Below are positions 1 to 12,012 of a DNA stretch of 64,000 nt, one piece after another. The DNA lies in NCBI RefSeq assembly GCF_030373245.1, contig NZ_JAUCZF010000005.1, positions 186,001 to 250,000 on the forward strand, read 5' to 3'. The notes under the pieces are model-generated. The model was not told the DNA's origin. It made no database searches and saw only the letters and a program-made list of their open reading frames with translations. The position numbers and the translations under genes are program-made. Each line of letters opens with the position of its first letter. The stretch's first letter is position 1. This stretch comes from Hydrogenophaga sp. GTDB lineage: Bacteria; Pseudomonadota; Gammaproteobacteria; Burkholderiales; Burkholderiaceae_C.

Positions 1-1
1 C

Positions 2-3000
2 AAGAACCCGATTCCTGCGGTCATGCTGTTCGTCATGCTGACGCTGGCGGGCTTGTATTCGTTCAAGTCGATGAAGGTGCAAAACTTCCCCGACCTGGAC
101 GTGCCCAACATCACCATCGTCGCCAGCCTGCCGGGCGCTGCGCCGAACCAGCTCGAAAACGACGTCGCGCGGGTGATCGAGAACAGCCTGGCTACGGTGC
201 AAGGCCTCAAGAACATCTTCACCAAAGTGCAGGACGGCGTGGTCTCGATCACCGCCGAGTTCCGCCTGGAAAAGGGTACGCAGGAAGCGCTGGACGATGT
301 GCGCTCGGCGGTGGCCCGGGTGCGCGGCGATCTGCCCAGCGACATGCAAGAGCCCATCATCAACAAGCTGGAGCTCGCTGGCGGTGCGGTGCTGGCCTAC
401 ACCGTGGCCTCGGACAAGATGGACGAAGAGGCGCTGTCCTGGTTTGTCGACAACGAGGTGTCCAAGCTGCTGCTCTCGGTGCGTGGCGTGGGCGCGGTGA
501 ACCGGGTCGGCGGCGTGGACCGCGAGGTGCAGATTCAGCTCGACCCGCTCAAGCTGCAGGCGCTGGGCACCACGGTGGCCGACATCTCGCGCCAGCTGGC
601 GCGGGTGCAGATCGAGAGCGCCGGCGGCGTGGCCGACATTGGCGGCAGCCAGCAGCCGCTGCGCACCGTCTCGGCGCTGAAATCGGCCGATGAGCTGGCG
701 CGCATGGAGATTGCCCTGTCAGACGGGCGCAGCATCCGGTTCGATCAGATCGCGAAGATCGAAGACACGGTGGCTGAGCGCACCGCCGCCGCGTTTCTCG
801 ACGGCCGGCCGGTGGTGGGCTTCGAGATCGCGCGCAGCCGCGGCGCCAGCGAGATCGAGGTGGGTGAAGGGGTGCGCGAGCGACTGCAGGAACTGCGGCA
901 ATCCCGACCCGACCTGCAGATCACCGAGTCGTTCGACTTCGTGACACCGGTGCAGGAGGAGTTCGACGGCTCCATGGTGCTGCTCTACGAGGGCGCCATC
1001 CTCGCCGTGCTGGTGGTGTGGCTGTTCCTGCGCGACTTCCGCGCCACCATCGTCTCAGCAGTGGCCTTGCCCTTGTCCGCCATCCCGGCCTTCATCGGCA
1101 TGCACTACCTGGGCTTCACCATCAACGTGGTGACGCTGCTCGCGCTCTCGCTGGTGATCGGCATCCTGGTGGACGACGCCATCGTCGAGGTGGAAAACAC
1201 GGTGCGCCACATGCGCATGGGCAAAACGCCCTACCAGGCGGCCATGGAAGCGTCGGACGAGATCGGTTTGGCCGTGATCGCCACCACCTTCACCCTGATC
1301 GCGGTGTTTCTGCCCACCGCCTTCATGTCGGGCATTCCGGGCAAATTTTTCAAGCAATTCGGCTGGACGGCATCGCTCGCGGTGTTTGCCTCGCTGATCG
1401 TGGCGCGCGCGCTCACGCCCATGATGGCGGCTTACATCCTGCGGCCGTTTGTGCTGACCGAAGACCGGCCAGCCTGGGCCAAGAAGAATGCGCTGCTGGG
1501 CGGCTTGTGGGCCTGGGCGCATCCGCAGGAAGAGCCGAAATGGCTCGACACCTACCAGGGCTGGGCCGGCTGGTGCGTGCGCCACCGGTGGATCACCATG
1601 GCCTTTGCGGCGGCGTTTTTTATCGGCTCGGTGATGCTGATTCCCTTGCTGCCGCAAGGCTTCATCCCGCCCGACGACAACTCGCAGACGCAGGTCTACA
1701 TTGAGCTGCCGCCAGGCGCCACCCTGCAGCAGACGGTGCAGACCGCCGAACGCGCGCGTCAGCTGGTCGCTGCGGTGAAGCATGTGAAGTCGGTCTACAC
1801 CACCATCGGCTCAGGCTCGGCGGGCAGCGATCCGTTTGCGCCGCAGGGCGCGGTGGAATCGCGCAAGGCGGCGCTCACCATCCAGCTCGATGCGCGCGGC
1901 GAGCGACCGCGCAAACAGGTCATTGAAAACCAGTTGCGCGAGGCCATGAGCAACCTTCCCGGCGTGCGCAGCAAGGTCGGCCTGGGCGGATCGGGTGAAA
2001 AATACGTGCTCACCCTCACCGGCAACGACGCCGCCGCACTCAGCACGGCTGCCAGCGTGATCGAGCGCGATCTGCGCACCATCAACGGCGTGGGCAGCAT
2101 CCAGAGCAGTGCCGCGCTGGTGCGCACCGAGATCATCGTCAAACCCGATCTGGCGCGAGCCGCCGAGCTGGGTGTGACCAGCAGCGCCATCGCCGAAACC
2201 CTTCGCATCGCGACCGTGGGTGACTACAACAGTGCGCTGCCCAAGATGAACCTGCCGCAGCGGCAAATTCCCATCGTGGTCAAGCTCGACGCCGCTGCCC
2301 GCGAAGACCTGGCGGTGCTGGAGCGCCTGACCGTGCCGGGCGCGCGCGGCCCGGTCATGATCGGGCAGGTGGCGTCGCTCGAATTCGGTGGCGGTCCAGC
2401 CGTGATCGATCGCTTCAACCGCGCCCGCAACATCAATTTCGAGGTCGAACTGGCTGGCATTGCCCTGGGCGACATCAAGACCCAGGTGGAGGCGCTGCCC
2501 AGCGTGAACAACCTGCCTGCCGACGTCAAGGTGCTGGAGCTGGGCGACGCCGAGGTGCAGAGCGAGCTGTTCGCCAGCTTCGGTCTGGCCATGCTCACGG
2601 GTGTGCTGTGCATCTACATCGTGCTGGTGCTGCTGTTCAAAGCCTTCCTGCACCCGTTCACCATTCTGGCGGCGCTGCCGCTGTCGCTGGGTGGTGCGTT
2701 TGTGGCGCTGCTGCTGGCCGACAAGGCGTTTTCCATGCCTTCGCTCATCGGCCTGATCATGCTCATGGGTATCGCCACCAAAAACTCCATCCTGCTGGTG
2801 GAATACGCCATCGAAGCGCGCCGCCTGCACGGTCTGAACCGGTTCGACGCGCTCATGGACGCCTGCCACAAGCGGGCCCGCCCCATCGTCATGACCACCA
2901 TCGCCATGGGCGCGGGCATGCTGCCCATCGCGGTGGGCTGGGGTGCTGCCGACAGCAGCTTCCGTTCACCCATGGCCTGGGCGGTGATCGGTGGCCTCAT

Positions 3001-3136
3001 CACCTCGACCTTCCTCAGCCTGCTGGTGATTCCGGCGGTGTTCACCGTGGTGGACGATGTGGCGATCTTCTTCAACAAGCTGTTTGGGCGAAAAGCCGAG
3101 CCGGCGCGCCCGGGCCTGATCGAGCAGCAAGCTTGA
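2..3136 (+). CDS. RND-family (HAE1/AcrB-like) efflux transporter, 5' end outside window
   Basis: Inner-membrane proton-driven pump subunit that would export drugs, metals or solvents together with a periplasmic adaptor and an outer-membrane channel; neither partner is visible here. The reading frame is open from base 2 and the first residues (KNPIPAVMLFVML) match the start of TM1 of RND pumps, so only a short N-terminal piece is missing. A paired Asp-Asp within GILVDDAIVEVE (about residue 384 counted from the ATG at 23) is the proton-relay signature of TM4. The GIATKNSILLVEYAIEA stretch near residue 916 is the matching TM segment of the second half. Two large periplasmic loops separate the membrane bundles as expected. 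It ends 7 bp from the convergent glnD stop. The substrate cannot be told from sequence; AcrB-like fits better than CusA-like because the metal-binding Met pattern was not seen. Confidence 0.93.
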   Translation, partial: KNPIPAVMLFVMLTLAGLYSFKSMKVQNFPDLDVPNITIVASLPGAAPNQLENDVARVIENSLATVQGLKNIFTKVQDGVVSITAEFRLEKGTQEALDDVRSAVARVRGDLPSDMQEPIINKLELAGGAVLAYTVASDKMDEEALSWFVDNEVSKLLLSVRGVGAVNRVGGVDREVQIQLDPLKLQALGTTVADISRQLARVQIESAGGVADIGGSQQPLRTVSALKSADELARMEIALSDGRSIRFDQIAKIEDTVAERTAAAFLDGRPVVGFEIARSRGASEIEVGEGVRERLQELRQSRPDLQITESFDFVTPVQEEFDGSMVLLYEGAILAVLVVWLFLRDFRATIVSAVALPLSAIPAFIGMHYLGFTINVVTLLALSLVIGILVDDAIVEVENTVRHMRMGKTPYQAAMEASDEIGLAVIATTFTLIAVFLPTAFMSGIPGKFFKQFGWTASLAVFASLIVARALTPMMAAYILRPFVLTEDRPAWAKKNALLGGLWAWAHPQEEPKWLDTYQGWAGWCVRHRWITMAFAAAFFIGSVMLIPLLPQGFIPPDDNSQTQVYIELPPGATLQQTVQTAERARQLVAAVKHVKSVYTTIGSGSAGSDPFAPQGAVESRKAALTIQLDARGERPRKQVIENQLREAMSNLPGVRSKVGLGGSGEKYVLTLTGNDAAALSTAASVIERDLRTINGVGSIQSSAALVRTEIIVKPDLARAAELGVTSSAIAETLRIATVGDYNSALPKMNLPQRQIPIVVKLDAAAREDLAVLERLTVPGARGPVMIGQVASLEFGGGPAVIDRFNRARNINFEVELAGIALGDIKTQVEALPSVNNLPADVKVLELGDAEVQSELFASFGLAMLTGVLCIYIVLVLLFKAFLHPFTILAALPLSLGGAFVALLLADKAFSMPSLIGLIMLMGIATKNSILLVEYAIEARRLHGLNRFDALMDACHKRARPIVMTTIAMGAGMLPIAVGWGAADSSFRSPMAWAVIGGLITSTFLSLLVIPAVFTVVDDVAIFFNKLFGRKAEPARPGLIEQQA

Positions 3137-3143
3137 GGCGCGC

Positions 3144-5906
3144 TCAGCTCTCCAGCGCCTTGAGCAGCTCGGTTTCGATCTCGATCTGGCGCTTGTTGAC
3201 CTGCAGCTGGGGCCCGCTGATGAGGAAGGTGTCTTCCACGCGCTCCCCCAGTGTGCTGATCTTGGCCAGCTCGACGCTCACATGGTGTTCGGCGAGCACG
3301 CGCGAGATGCAGTAAAGCAGGCCGTTGCGGTCGCTGGCCGAGACGCTGAGCAACCAGCGCTGCGCCTTGTCGTCGGGCCGAAGGTCGACCCGAGGCGCCA
3401 CGGGAAAGCTCTTGACGCGGCGCGACAGACGACCTTTGCTGGGAAGCGGCAGCGGGCCTTTGCGGTCGATGGCCTGCGCCAGGTCGTTTTCCACCATGCC
3501 AATGAGTTCCCGGTAATGCTCCGAAAGCGTGGGCGCCACCACCTGAAAGGTGTCCATGGCGTGGCCGTCGCGGGTGGTGTGCACACGGGCGTCCAGGATG
3601 TTGAAGTCCGACTCATCGAAGTAGCCGCAAATGCGCGCGAACAGGTCACTCTGGTCAGACGCGTAGACCATGACCTGCAGGCCGTCGGCTTCTGGCGAGA
3701 CACGGGCGCGCACGATGCACTTTTCAGCCCGAGGCGTTGACTCCGGGGAACCCGGTACGGCGAGCGCAGCGGGCACGGCGCGCGACTGTGTCGCTTGCTG
3801 CGCCAGCGCGCGCGTCAGAACGCGGGTGTGCCAGGCAATTTCGTCGGCCTGGTGGCGCATGAAGTAGCTCACGTCCAGCGTGGCCCACAGCTTTTCGTGG
3901 GCCTTGTGGGGCAGAGCGTGCAGCGCCAGCAAGGTGAGGGCTTCGCGCTTGCGCGCCTCGACCACGGCGTCCGGGTCGGGAGCGCGACCGCCCAGGGCGC
4001 GCAGCGTGTACCGGTAAAGGTCTTCGAGAAGCTTGCCCTTCCAGGTGTTCCAGACCTTGGGGCTGGTGCCGCGGATATCGGCGACCGTGAGCAGGTAGAG
4101 CGCCGTCAGGTAACGCTCGTTGCCGACGCGGCGGGCGAAAGCACCGATCACGTCCGGGTCACTCAGGTCGGCCTTTTGCGCGATGCGGCTCATGGCCAGG
4201 TGCTCGGCCACCAGGAACTCGATCAGCTGGGTGTCTTCGCGGGGAATGCCGTGTTGCCGGCAGAACACACGAACATCCTGAGCACCCAGCTCGGAATGAT
4301 CTCCGCCACGACCCTTGGCGATGTCATGAAACAAGGCGGCAATGTACAGAATCCAGGGCTTGTCCCAGCCAGCTGCCAGCTGCGAACAGAACGGGTATTC
4401 ATGCGAATGCTCGGGAATGAAAAAGCGGCGCACGTTGCGCAGCACCATCAGGATGTGCTGGTCCACGGTGTACACGTGGAACAGGTCGTGCTGCATCTGC
4501 CCCACGATGTGGCGGAACACCCAGAGGTAGCGACCCAGCACCGAGGTCTCGTTCATCAGCCGCATGGCGTGGGTGATGCCCTCGGGCTGCTTCAAAATGG
4601 CGAGAAAGGTGGCGCGGTTGACTGGATCGGCGCGGAACGCTGCGTTCATGATCGGGCGGGCGTTGTAGAGCGCACGCAGCGTGCGCGCCGACAGCGCCTT
4701 GATGCCGACCGTGGTCTGGTACAGCAGAAAGGTCTCGAGAATCGCGTGCGGCTGGCTTTCGTAAAGGTCGTCTCGGGCGATCTCCAGCGTGCCGCCCTTG
4801 TCGAAAAAACGCTCGTTGATCGGCCGCAGGCGGTCGATCATCATGGCCTCGCTGTTGAGCCGTTCCCGGATGTTGAGCATCAGGATCTGATTGAGCTGGG
4901 TCACGGCCTTGGCGGCCCAGTAGTAGCGCCGCATCAGCAGCTCGCTGGCGCGGCGCACGCCCTTGGCGCTGGGCGGCGTGGGGGCGTGATTGGGGCCATC
5001 GCCCGTAGGCACTTCCACTGGCGGTGTGTGGGCCCTGAAGCCAAAGGACTCCGCCACCGCTGTCTGCAGATCGAACACCAGTCGATCTTCGCGGCGCTTG
5101 GCCAGCAGGTGCAAGCGCGCCCGGATCAGGCTGAGCATGGCTTCGTTGGCCTTGATCTGCCGGGCCTCCAGGGGGGTGGCGAGGCCCTTGCGGGCGAGCT
5201 CGTCCCAGCTGCGGCCATAGCCTGCCGCCTTGGCCACCCAGAGGATGATCTGCAGATCACGCAGTCCGCCGGGGGACTCCTTGCAGTTGGGCTCCAGTGC
5301 GTAGGGCGTGTTCTCGAACTTGTTGTGGCGCTGGCGCATCTCCAGGCTCTTGGCCACGAAGAAGGCGCGCGGGTCCATCGCTTCCTGAAGCTGCCGGACC
5401 AAACGGTCAAACAGGGCCTTGTTGCCACGGATCAGCCGGCATTCGAGCAATGAGGTCTGCACCGTCACGTCCTTGGCGGCCTCGGTCAGGCAGTCTTGCG
5501 TGGTGCGCACCGCCGACCCGATCTCCAGGCCCACGTCCCAGCAGGCGCCAATGAAGGTTTCCAGGCGCCCGCGCAGGATCTCGTCGTCCTCGGGCTTCAT
5601 TCCGTCGGGCATCAGCACCAGCACGTCCACGTCGGAATAGGGAAACAGTTCACCGCGCCCATAGCCACCCACCGCCAGCAGCGCGTAGGTGGTCTTGAAG
5701 CCGGCGCGGTACCAGAGCGTGCGCAGGGTCTGGTCGGTCAGACGGGCCAGCTGGCGCAGCGCACGGCGCATCCCCCGGGCCGATGCGTTCTCGCCACCAA
5801 GCTCGGCCATGAGCACGGCCTTGCCCTCGCGGTAGCGCTGGCGCAGTGTGGCGATGTCTTGGACGCCAGGAGCCGAGGGTTCGGTGACGGGCCGCTCCAC
5901 GATCAA
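3144..5906 (-). CDS. glnD: [Protein-PII] uridylyltransferase / uridylyl-removing enzyme
   Basis: Cytoplasmic nitrogen sensor that uridylylates PII proteins when glutamine is low and removes UMP when it is high. 920 residues, the usual size. The nucleotidyltransferase motif [16 protein letters not shown] lies at about residues 80-94 with the metal-binding Asp pair. An HD phosphohydrolase motif ([15 protein letters not shown]) is near residue 525, and two C-terminal ACT domains (about 745-815 and 850-920) would bind glutamine. The frame opens at a TTG only 4 bp after the map stop; a GTG two codons later is an equally good start with a GAGCGG sequence in front of it. No independent promoter is obvious, so it is probably co-transcribed with map. 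Confidence 0.96.
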   Translation of the reverse strand: MIVERPVTEPSAPGVQDIATLRQRYREGKAVLMAELGGENASARGMRRALRQLARLTDQTLRTLWYRAGFKTTYALLAVGGYGRGELFPYSDVDVLVLMPDGMKPEDDEILRGRLETFIGACWDVGLEIGSAVRTTQDCLTEAAKDVTVQTSLLECRLIRGNKALFDRLVRQLQEAMDPRAFFVAKSLEMRQRHNKFENTPYALEPNCKESPGGLRDLQIILWVAKAAGYGRSWDELARKGLATPLEARQIKANEAMLSLIRARLHLLAKRREDRLVFDLQTAVAESFGFRAHTPPVEVPTGDGPNHAPTPPSAKGVRRASELLMRRYYWAAKAVTQLNQILMLNIRERLNSEAMMIDRLRPINERFFDKGGTLEIARDDLYESQPHAILETFLLYQTTVGIKALSARTLRALYNARPIMNAAFRADPVNRATFLAILKQPEGITHAMRLMNETSVLGRYLWVFRHIVGQMQHDLFHVYTVDQHILMVLRNVRRFFIPEHSHEYPFCSQLAAGWDKPWILYIAALFHDIAKGRGGDHSELGAQDVRVFCRQHGIPREDTQLIEFLVAEHLAMSRIAQKADLSDPDVIGAFARRVGNERYLTALYLLTVADIRGTSPKVWNTWKGKLLEDLYRYTLRALGGRAPDPDAVVEARKREALTLLALHALPHKAHEKLWATLDVSYFMRHQADEIAWHTRVLTRALAQQATQSRAVPAALAVPGSPESTPRAEKCIVRARVSPEADGLQVMVYASDQSDLFARICGYFDESDFNILDARVHTTRDGHAMDTFQVVAPTLSEHYRELIGMVENDLAQAIDRKGPLPLPSKGRLSRRVKSFPVAPRVDLRPDDKAQRWLLSVSASDRNGLLYCISRVLAEHHVSVELAKISTLGERVEDTFLISGPQLQVNKRQIEIETELLKALES

Positions 5907-5910
5907 CCGC

Positions 5911-6738
5911 TCAAGCTGCTGCGGTGGAGACGGGCGCGGCGAATTCGGGCAGGGGCGGGTAGCCGTCGGAGAGCGTGAGCACCTCGTAGCCGCTTTCGGT
6001 GACGAGCACCGTGTGTTCCCACTGAGCCGACAGCGAACGGTCCTTGGTGACGATGGTCCAGCCGTCGCCCATTTCCTTGATATCGCGCTTGCCGGCGTTG
6101 ATCATGGGCTCGATCGTGAAGGTCATGCCGGGTTTGAGCTCTTCCAGCGTGCCCGGGCGGCCGTAGTGGAGCACCTGTGGCTCCTCGTGAAAGCGCTGGC
6201 CGATGCCATGGCCGCAAAACTCGCGCACCACTGTGAAGCCGTTGCCCTCGGCAAAGACCTGGATCGCATGGCCGATGTCGCCCAGGCGAATGCCCGGCCG
6301 AACCATGACGATGCCCTTCCACATGGCCTCGTACGTCACCTGACACAGGCGCCTGGCCGCGACCGACGCCGCGGCTTCGCCACCCACCAGAAACATGCGG
6401 CTGGTGTCGCCGTACCAGCCGTCCTTGATGACGGTCACGTCCACGTTGACGATGTCACCCTTCTTGAGCACCTTGTCGCCGGGAATCCCGTGGCAGATCA
6501 CGTGATTGATCGACGTGCACAGGTGACCTGGGAAGGGCGGGTAACCGCTGGGCTGGTAGCCGATGGTGGCCGAGGTCGTGCCCTGCTGCTTCATGAACGC
6601 GGCGGCCCACTGGTCGATCTGCAGCGTGGTCACGCCTGGCTGAATCAGCGGCGTGAGGTGGTCCAGAACTTCGGATGCCAGCCGACCGGCCAGTCGCATG
6701 CCGGCCACGCCCGCTTCGTCTTTGTAGGTGATGCTCAT
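5911..6738 (-). CDS. map: Methionine aminopeptidase, type I
   Basis: Removes the N-terminal methionine from nascent proteins in the cytoplasm. 275 residues, typical for type I. The dinuclear metal ligands are present in order: Asp in [19 protein letters not shown] (two Asp), His in the [12 protein letters not shown] block, Glu in TIEPMINAG, and Glu in the [17 protein letters not shown] block. ATG start; glnD follows after 4 bp, a common arrangement in betaproteobacteria. It is divergent from purL across a 115 bp gap. Confidence 0.97.
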   Translation of the reverse strand: MSITYKDEAGVAGMRLAGRLASEVLDHLTPLIQPGVTTLQIDQWAAAFMKQQGTTSATIGYQPSGYPPFPGHLCTSINHVICHGIPGDKVLKKGDIVNVDVTVIKDGWYGDTSRMFLVGGEAAASVAARRLCQVTYEAMWKGIVMVRPGIRLGDIGHAIQVFAEGNGFTVVREFCGHGIGQRFHEEPQVLHYGRPGTLEELKPGMTFTIEPMINAGKRDIKEMGDGWTIVTKDRSLSAQWEHTVLVTESGYEVLTLSDGYPPLPEFAAPVSTAAA

Positions 6739-6853
6739 GGGGACGAATTATCCCACCCGTGCCCAATTCGGGTCGCTGCCCGGACGGAGACCGCAGACCT
6801 CGGCCGGATAAAATCAGCGGTTTCCACCGTCTCCCGAACCTAGGCCACCCGTC

Positions 6854-9800
6854 GTGACCCTGCATCTGCGTTTTTTCGAGGGCGGCAACGCGCTCAGCGA
6901 TTTCAAAGTCCAGCAACTGCTGCCGCGGCTGGCGGCGATTTCCGACAAGATCTCCGGCCTCTCGGCCCGCTTCGTGCACCTGGCGGCGTTTGACGCCGAA
7001 CCCACCGAGCGCACCTTGCAGCGCCTGGGCCAGCTGATGGCCTACGGAGAACCGGTGTTGCCGGCGTTTGGTGAGGCAGTGAAAGCCGGCGCGCCAGCGG
7101 TGCTGGTGATGCCGCGCCTGGGCACCGTCTCGCCCTGGGCCTCCAAGGCTACCGACATCGCCCACAACTGTGGCCTGGCACTGCACCGGGTGGAACGGCT
7201 GGTGGAATACCGCATCGTGCTCAAGACCGGCCTGCTGAGCAAACCCAGCCTCAAGCCCGAGCAGCTCAGGGCGGTGGCCGGGCTTCTGCACGACCGCATG
7301 ACCGAAGCCGTCACCACCGAGCGCGTCCAGGCCGAGGCGCTGTTCACCGAACTGCACCCCGCACCCATGGAGCATGTGGATGTGCTGGGCGGCGGCAAAG
7401 GGGCGCTGGAGACCGCCAACAAGGCCTGGGGTCTGGCCCTGGCCGAGGACGAAATCGAGTACCTGGTCAGCGCCTTCACCAGCCTGAGACGCAACCCGAC
7501 CGATGTGGAGCTCATGATGTTCGCGCAGGCCAACAGCGAGCACTGCCGCCACAAGATCTTCAACGCCCAGTTCACCATCGACGGCGTGCTGCAGGACAAG
7601 AGCCTGTTCGGCATGATCCGGCACACGCACCAGACGGCGCCGCAGCACACCATCGTGGCGTATTCGGACAATGCTTCCATCATGGAAGGCAGCGCAGTGG
7701 AGCGCTTCGTGGCGAGGGCAGGGCAGGGCCAGACCGCCGCCTCGCCCAGCTATGTGGGCGAACCGGCCACCCACCACATTCTGATGAAGGTGGAAACCCA
7801 CAACCACCCGACCGCGATTTCGCCATTCCCCGGTGCCGCCACGGGGGCGGGGGGCGAGATTCGGGACGAAGGCGCCACCGGTCGCGGCTCCAGGCCCAAG
7901 GCCGGCCTCACCGGCTTCACCGTCTCCAAGCTCTGGGGCGGCCTGAGCGACCAACCGGGCGGCAAGCCCGAACACATCGCCAGCCCGCTGCAGATCATGA
8001 CCGAAGGCCCGCTGGGCGGCGCGGCGTTCAACAATGAGTTTGGTCGGCCCAACCTGCTGGGCTACTTCCGCGAGTACGAGCAAGCCGTCACCGGTGTCCT
8101 GCGCGGTTACCACAAGCCGATCATGATCGCCGGCGGCCTGGGCGTGATCGACGCCGGGCAGACGAAAAAGGTCGACTTTCCCGCCGGTTCGCTGCTGATC
8201 CAGCTCGGTGGCCCGGGCATGAAAATCGGCATGGGCGGCGGCGCAGCCAGCTCCATGGCCAGCGGCACCAATGCCGCCGCGCTCGATTTCGACTCGGTGC
8301 AGCGCGGCAACCCTGAAATCGAACGCCGGGCGCAGGAGGTCATCAACCATTGCTGGGCTCAGGGCGACAAGAATCCCATCCTCTTCATCCACGACGTGGG
8401 CGCGGGCGGCCTGTCCAACGCCTTCCCCGAGCTGGTGAACGACGCCGGGCGCGGCGCGCGCTTCGACCTGAATGCGGTACCGCTCGAGGAAAGCGGCCTG
8501 GCGCCCAAGGAGATTTGGTGCAACGAAAGCCAGGAGCGTTACGTGCTGGCCATTGCGCCCGAATCGCTGGAGCAGTTCAAAGCCTTCTGTGAACGTGAGC
8601 GCTGCCCGTTCGCTGTCGTGGGTGTGGCGACCGAAGAGCGCCACCTGACGGTGTTTGACGAGGGCAGGGAATCTCCGGTGGAGATGCCGATGGATGTGCT
8701 GCTGGGCAAGCCGCCCAAGATGCACCGCGATGTGAAGTCTGTGGAGCGCCAGGCTGTCCCCATGGACCTCACGGGTGTGGGACTGGAAAGGGCCGTGATT
8801 GACGTGCTAAGCCACCCCACGGTGGCTTCCAAGCGGTTTCTCATCACCATCGGCGACCGCACCGTGGGTGGCCTGAGCCATCGCGACCAGATGGTCGGCC
8901 CCTGGCAGGTGCCGGTGGCCGACTGCGCGGTCACCCTGGCCGACTTCAGTGGCTTTGCGGGTGAGGCCATGAGCATGGGAGAGCGCACGCCGCTGGCCGC
9001 GCTGCACGCGCCGGCCTCGGGCCGCATGGCGGTGGCCGAAGCCATCACCAACCTGCTGGCCGCACCCATTGAGCTCCCGCGCGTCAAGCTCAGCGCCAAC
9101 TGGATGGCTGCCTGCGGCGAGCCGGGGGAGGACGCCGCGCTGTACGAAACGGTGAGGGCGGTGGGCATGGAGCTGTGCCCGGCGCTGGGCATTTCCATCC
9201 CCGTGGGCAAAGACAGCCTGTCCATGCGCACGCAGTGGGCCGACGGCGAAGAACAGCACAAGGTGACCTCGCCGGTCAGCCTGATCGTGAGCGGCTTTGC
9301 CACCCTGGCCGACGTGCGCGGCACACTCACGCCCCAGCTCAGCACCGAGGTGGCCGACACCACGCTGATCCTGATCGACCTGGGCCAGGGCCAGCACCGG
9401 CTCGCCGGCAGCATCCTGGGACAGACGCTCAACCAACCGGGCTGCCCGGTGCAAGACGGCGTGCCCGATCTGGACGACCCGCAGGCCCTGGTGCGCCTGG
9501 TCGACGCCATCAACGCGCTGCGCGCCCAGGGCCGCATCCTGGCCTACCACGACCGCAGTGACGGTGGCTTGCTCGCCACCGTGGCGGAAATGGCGTTCGC
9601 CGGCCACGTGGGCGTCTCCATCAACGTGGACCTGCTGGTCACCGAGGGCGACGGCATTTCCGACAGCCGCGCCGAGTACGGTGACGCCAAGAACTGGAGC
9701 AAGCAGGTCAGCGCCCGGCGCGAAGAACTCACGCTCAAAGCCTTGTTCAGCGAAGAGCTGGGCGTGGTGATCCAGGTGGCCACCTCCGAGCGCAACGCCG

Positions 9801-10882
9801 TGATGCAAACCCTGCGCGAACACGGCCTGTCCAAACACAGCCACTTCATCGGCAAGACCCACCCCGCTGAGTCGCCCATCGACGCAGGAAAGGGAGAGCT
9901 GCAGGTCTGGCGCGACGCCAAGTCCGTCTTCAGTGTCAGCCTGTTCGACCTGCACCAGGTCTGGGACAGCGTGAGCTGGAAGATCAACCAGCAGCGCGAC
10001 AACCCCGCCTGTGCCGATGCCGAACACGCCGCCGCGGGCCTGCCCGACGACCCTGGCCTGCACGTTGCTCTGAGCTTCGATCCGGCGCAGGATTTGGCCG
10101 CGCCGTTCCTGAACCTCGCCCGCCCGAGGGTCGCCATCCTGCGCGAGCAGGGCGTGAACTCGCATGTGGAGATGGCCTACGCCTTCACTCAGGCCGGGTT
10201 CGAGGCGTTTGACGTGCACATGACCGACTTGCAGATGGGCCGCGCGCACCTCAGCCATTTCCAGGGCGTGGTGGCATGCGGTGGTTTCAGCTACGGCGAC
10301 ACGCTGGGCGCTGGCATCGGCTGGGCGCGCAGCATCACCTTCAACGATGTGCTGACCGAGCAGTTCCGCAACTTCTTCCAACGCCCGGACACCTTTGGCC
10401 TGGGCGTGTGCAATGGCTGCCAGATGTTTGCCGAGCTGGCCGGCATCATCCCTGGTGCCGAGGCGTGGCCGCGCTTCACCACCAACCAGAGCGAGCGCTT
10501 CGAAGCCCGCCTGTCCATGGTTGAGGTGCTCGAGTCGCCCAGCCTGTTTCTGCAAGGCATGGCGGGCAGCCGCCTGCCGATCGCGGTGGCGCATGGCGAG
10601 GGTTATGCCAATTTCAAGTACCGCGGTGACCCGGACCAGGCCATCGGAGCTATGCGTTTCGTTGACAACGCGGGCGCAGCCACCGAGCTGTACCCGTTCA
10701 ACCCCAACGGCAGCCCGGGCGGACTGACCGCAGTCACCACTGCAGACGGACGCTTCACCGCCATGATGCCGCACCCCGAGCGGGTGTTCCGCAACATCCA
10801 GATGAGCTGGACCTCGGGTGACCCAGCTGGCGCCAGCCCCTGGATGCGCATCTGGCGCAACGCGCGCAAATGGGTGGGCTGA
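6854..10882 (+). CDS. purL: Phosphoribosylformylglycinamidine synthase (single-chain)
   Basis: Catalyses the ATP- and glutamine-dependent conversion of FGAR to FGAM, step four of purine synthesis. 1342 residues, the large single-chain form of proteobacteria. An N-terminal domain precedes the two AIR-synthase-like halves, with [24 protein letters not shown] in the first ATP-binding half (about residues 315-340, of which only the core is quoted here). The C-terminal glutaminase domain has the nucleophile Cys in GVCNGCQMF (about residue 1184) and the His-Glu pair in MMPHPERVF (about 1306). The start is a GTG; the first in-frame residues [11 protein letters not shown] match the family. A TAAAAT -10-like hexamer lies at 6809-6814, in the gap to the divergent map gene. 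Confidence 0.97.
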   Translation: MTLHLRFFEGGNALSDFKVQQLLPRLAAISDKISGLSARFVHLAAFDAEPTERTLQRLGQLMAYGEPVLPAFGEAVKAGAPAVLVMPRLGTVSPWASKATDIAHNCGLALHRVERLVEYRIVLKTGLLSKPSLKPEQLRAVAGLLHDRMTEAVTTERVQAEALFTELHPAPMEHVDVLGGGKGALETANKAWGLALAEDEIEYLVSAFTSLRRNPTDVELMMFAQANSEHCRHKIFNAQFTIDGVLQDKSLFGMIRHTHQTAPQHTIVAYSDNASIMEGSAVERFVARAGQGQTAASPSYVGEPATHHILMKVETHNHPTAISPFPGAATGAGGEIRDEGATGRGSRPKAGLTGFTVSKLWGGLSDQPGGKPEHIASPLQIMTEGPLGGAAFNNEFGRPNLLGYFREYEQAVTGVLRGYHKPIMIAGGLGVIDAGQTKKVDFPAGSLLIQLGGPGMKIGMGGGAASSMASGTNAAALDFDSVQRGNPEIERRAQEVINHCWAQGDKNPILFIHDVGAGGLSNAFPELVNDAGRGARFDLNAVPLEESGLAPKEIWCNESQERYVLAIAPESLEQFKAFCERERCPFAVVGVATEERHLTVFDEGRESPVEMPMDVLLGKPPKMHRDVKSVERQAVPMDLTGVGLERAVIDVLSHPTVASKRFLITIGDRTVGGLSHRDQMVGPWQVPVADCAVTLADFSGFAGEAMSMGERTPLAALHAPASGRMAVAEAITNLLAAPIELPRVKLSANWMAACGEPGEDAALYETVRAVGMELCPALGISIPVGKDSLSMRTQWADGEEQHKVTSPVSLIVSGFATLADVRGTLTPQLSTEVADTTLILIDLGQGQHRLAGSILGQTLNQPGCPVQDGVPDLDDPQALVRLVDAINALRAQGRILAYHDRSDGGLLATVAEMAFAGHVGVSINVDLLVTEGDGISDSRAEYGDAKNWSKQVSARREELTLKALFSEELGVVIQVATSERNAVMQTLREHGLSKHSHFIGKTHPAESPIDAGKGELQVWRDAKSVFSVSLFDLHQVWDSVSWKINQQRDNPACADAEHAAAGLPDDPGLHVALSFDPAQDLAAPFLNLARPRVAILREQGVNSHVEMAYAFTQAGFEAFDVHMTDLQMGRAHLSHFQGVVACGGFSYGDTLGAGIGWARSITFNDVLTEQFRNFFQRPDTFGLGVCNGCQMFAELAGIIPGAEAWPRFTTNQSERFEARLSMVEVLESPSLFLQGMAGSRLPIAVAHGEGYANFKYRGDPDQAIGAMRFVDNAGAATELYPFNPNGSPGGLTAVTTADGRFTAMMPHPERVFRNIQMSWTSGDPAGASPWMRIWRNARKWVG

Positions 10883-10913
10883 AGCCACCCGATCCCCCAC
10901 CGAGACACTCTCT

Positions 10914-11885
10914 ATGGCCGCATCCAGCCTGCTTGCCCTGATTGACGACATCGCCACCTTGCTCGATGACGTGGCCGTCATGACCAAGGTGGCTGCGCGC
11001 CAGGGCATGGCCGCGGCGGACGACGTCGCGGCCATGACACAGGTTGCGGCCCGAAAAACCGCCGGCGTGCTCGGCGACGACCTGGCGTTGAACGCACAGC
11101 AGGTGACCGGTGTGAAGGCCGACCGCGAGCTGCCGGTGGTCTGGGCCGTGGCCAAGGGATCCATGCGCAACAAGGCGATCCTGGTGCCTGCGGCACTGGC
11201 CATCAGCGCCGTGGCGCCTTGGGCCATCACACCGCTGCTCATGCTCGGTGGCCTGTTCCTGTGTTTTGAGGGCGCGGAGAAGCTGCTGCACACGTTTTCC
11301 CACCGCCCAGAAGCCGACCAGGCGCACCACGCCGAGCTGGTCAAGGCCGTGGCCGACGAACAGGTGGATCTGGTGGCGTTTGAAAAAGACAAGATCAAGG
11401 GCGCCGTCCGCACCGACTTCATCCTGTCCGCCGAGATCATCGTCATCACCCTGGGAACGGTGGCCGCCGCCAGCTTCGAGCGCCAGCTCGCGGTGCTGGT
11501 GGGCATCTCTTTGCTGATGACGGTGGGCGTCTACGGCCTGGTGGCGGGCATCGTCAAGCTCGACGACGCCGGGTTGCACCTGGTGCGCCAGACGGCCGGC
11601 TGGCAACAGGCGCTCGGCCGCACCATCCTCGCGCTGGCGCCCCGGCTCATGAAAACCTTGTCGGTCGTCGGCACCGCGGCCATGTTCCTGGTGGGTGGCG
11701 GCATCTTGCTGCACGGCATTCCATCCCTGGGCCATGCGGTGGAGCACTTTGCCGAGGGACTCGGCTGGGCTGGCGGACTGGTCAACATGGTGGCCGGCGG
11801 CCTGGCCGGGCTGCTCGCTGGCGCAGCGGCGGTGGCGGTGTTCAACACCGTGCAGCGGGTGCGGGGCTCGGCCCCCAGCCACTGA
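10914..11885 (+). CDS. DUF808 (YedI-like) inner-membrane protein
   Basis: 323-residue membrane protein of unknown function. The start [21 protein letters not shown] is characteristic of the DUF808 family, followed by the [17 protein letters not shown] block and several hydrophobic segments (about residues 80-115, 165-215, 250-320). ATG at 10914 was chosen over an upstream in-frame ATG inside purL because the shorter protein begins at the family's conserved N-terminus. It follows purL by 31 bp and may be read through from it. E. coli YedI is of similar size; no biochemical function is established that I can cite. Confidence 0.9.
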   Translation: MAASSLLALIDDIATLLDDVAVMTKVAARQGMAAADDVAAMTQVAARKTAGVLGDDLALNAQQVTGVKADRELPVVWAVAKGSMRNKAILVPAALAISAVAPWAITPLLMLGGLFLCFEGAEKLLHTFSHRPEADQAHHAELVKAVADEQVDLVAFEKDKIKGAVRTDFILSAEIIVITLGTVAAASFERQLAVLVGISLLMTVGVYGLVAGIVKLDDAGLHLVRQTAGWQQALGRTILALAPRLMKTLSVVGTAAMFLVGGGILLHGIPSLGHAVEHFAEGLGWAGGLVNMVAGGLAGLLAGAAAVAVFNTVQRVRGSAPSH

Positions 11886-11901
11886 GCAACCGCGCCGGGG
11901 C

Positions 11902-11915
11902 TTGACTCAGGTCAA
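11902..11915. promoter_or_regulatory. FNR/DNR-type palindrome upstream of the hemerythrin gene
   Basis: TTGACTCAGGTCAA is a perfect TTGAC-N4-GTCAA inverted repeat, flanked by C and G that extend the arms to 6 bp. It resembles the TTGAT-N4-ATCAA site of FNR and the related DNR/NnrR proteins. Its centre (11908.5) lies about 41 bp before a start point predicted from a TAGACT -10 hexamer at 11937-11942, the class-II activator geometry. The regulator itself is not in the window. Confidence 0.55.
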
Positions 11916-12012
11916 GGTCTGATGCGCGCGCAGCTCTAGACTGGCTCGCCAGGGAATGCCAAGGGTCCGGGCCTGTGTTGCCCGGAACCGCGCTTCCCAG
12001 AGACACCTCAAC

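Noticed and set aside
3795..5453. 552-codon open frame on the plus strand over glnD
   Set aside because: It is antisense to the well-conserved GlnD domains and its translation is rich in His, Gln and Arg with no coherent motif; shadow frame of GC-rich DNA.
6455..8725. 756-codon minus-strand frame over the map 5' end and purL
   Set aside because: Lies opposite PurL's conserved blocks; composition (His/Gln/Gly/Val) is typical of antisense frames.
8807..11506. 899-codon minus-strand frame over purL and the DUF808 gene
   Set aside because: Spans two real genes and the gap between them; no domain visible.
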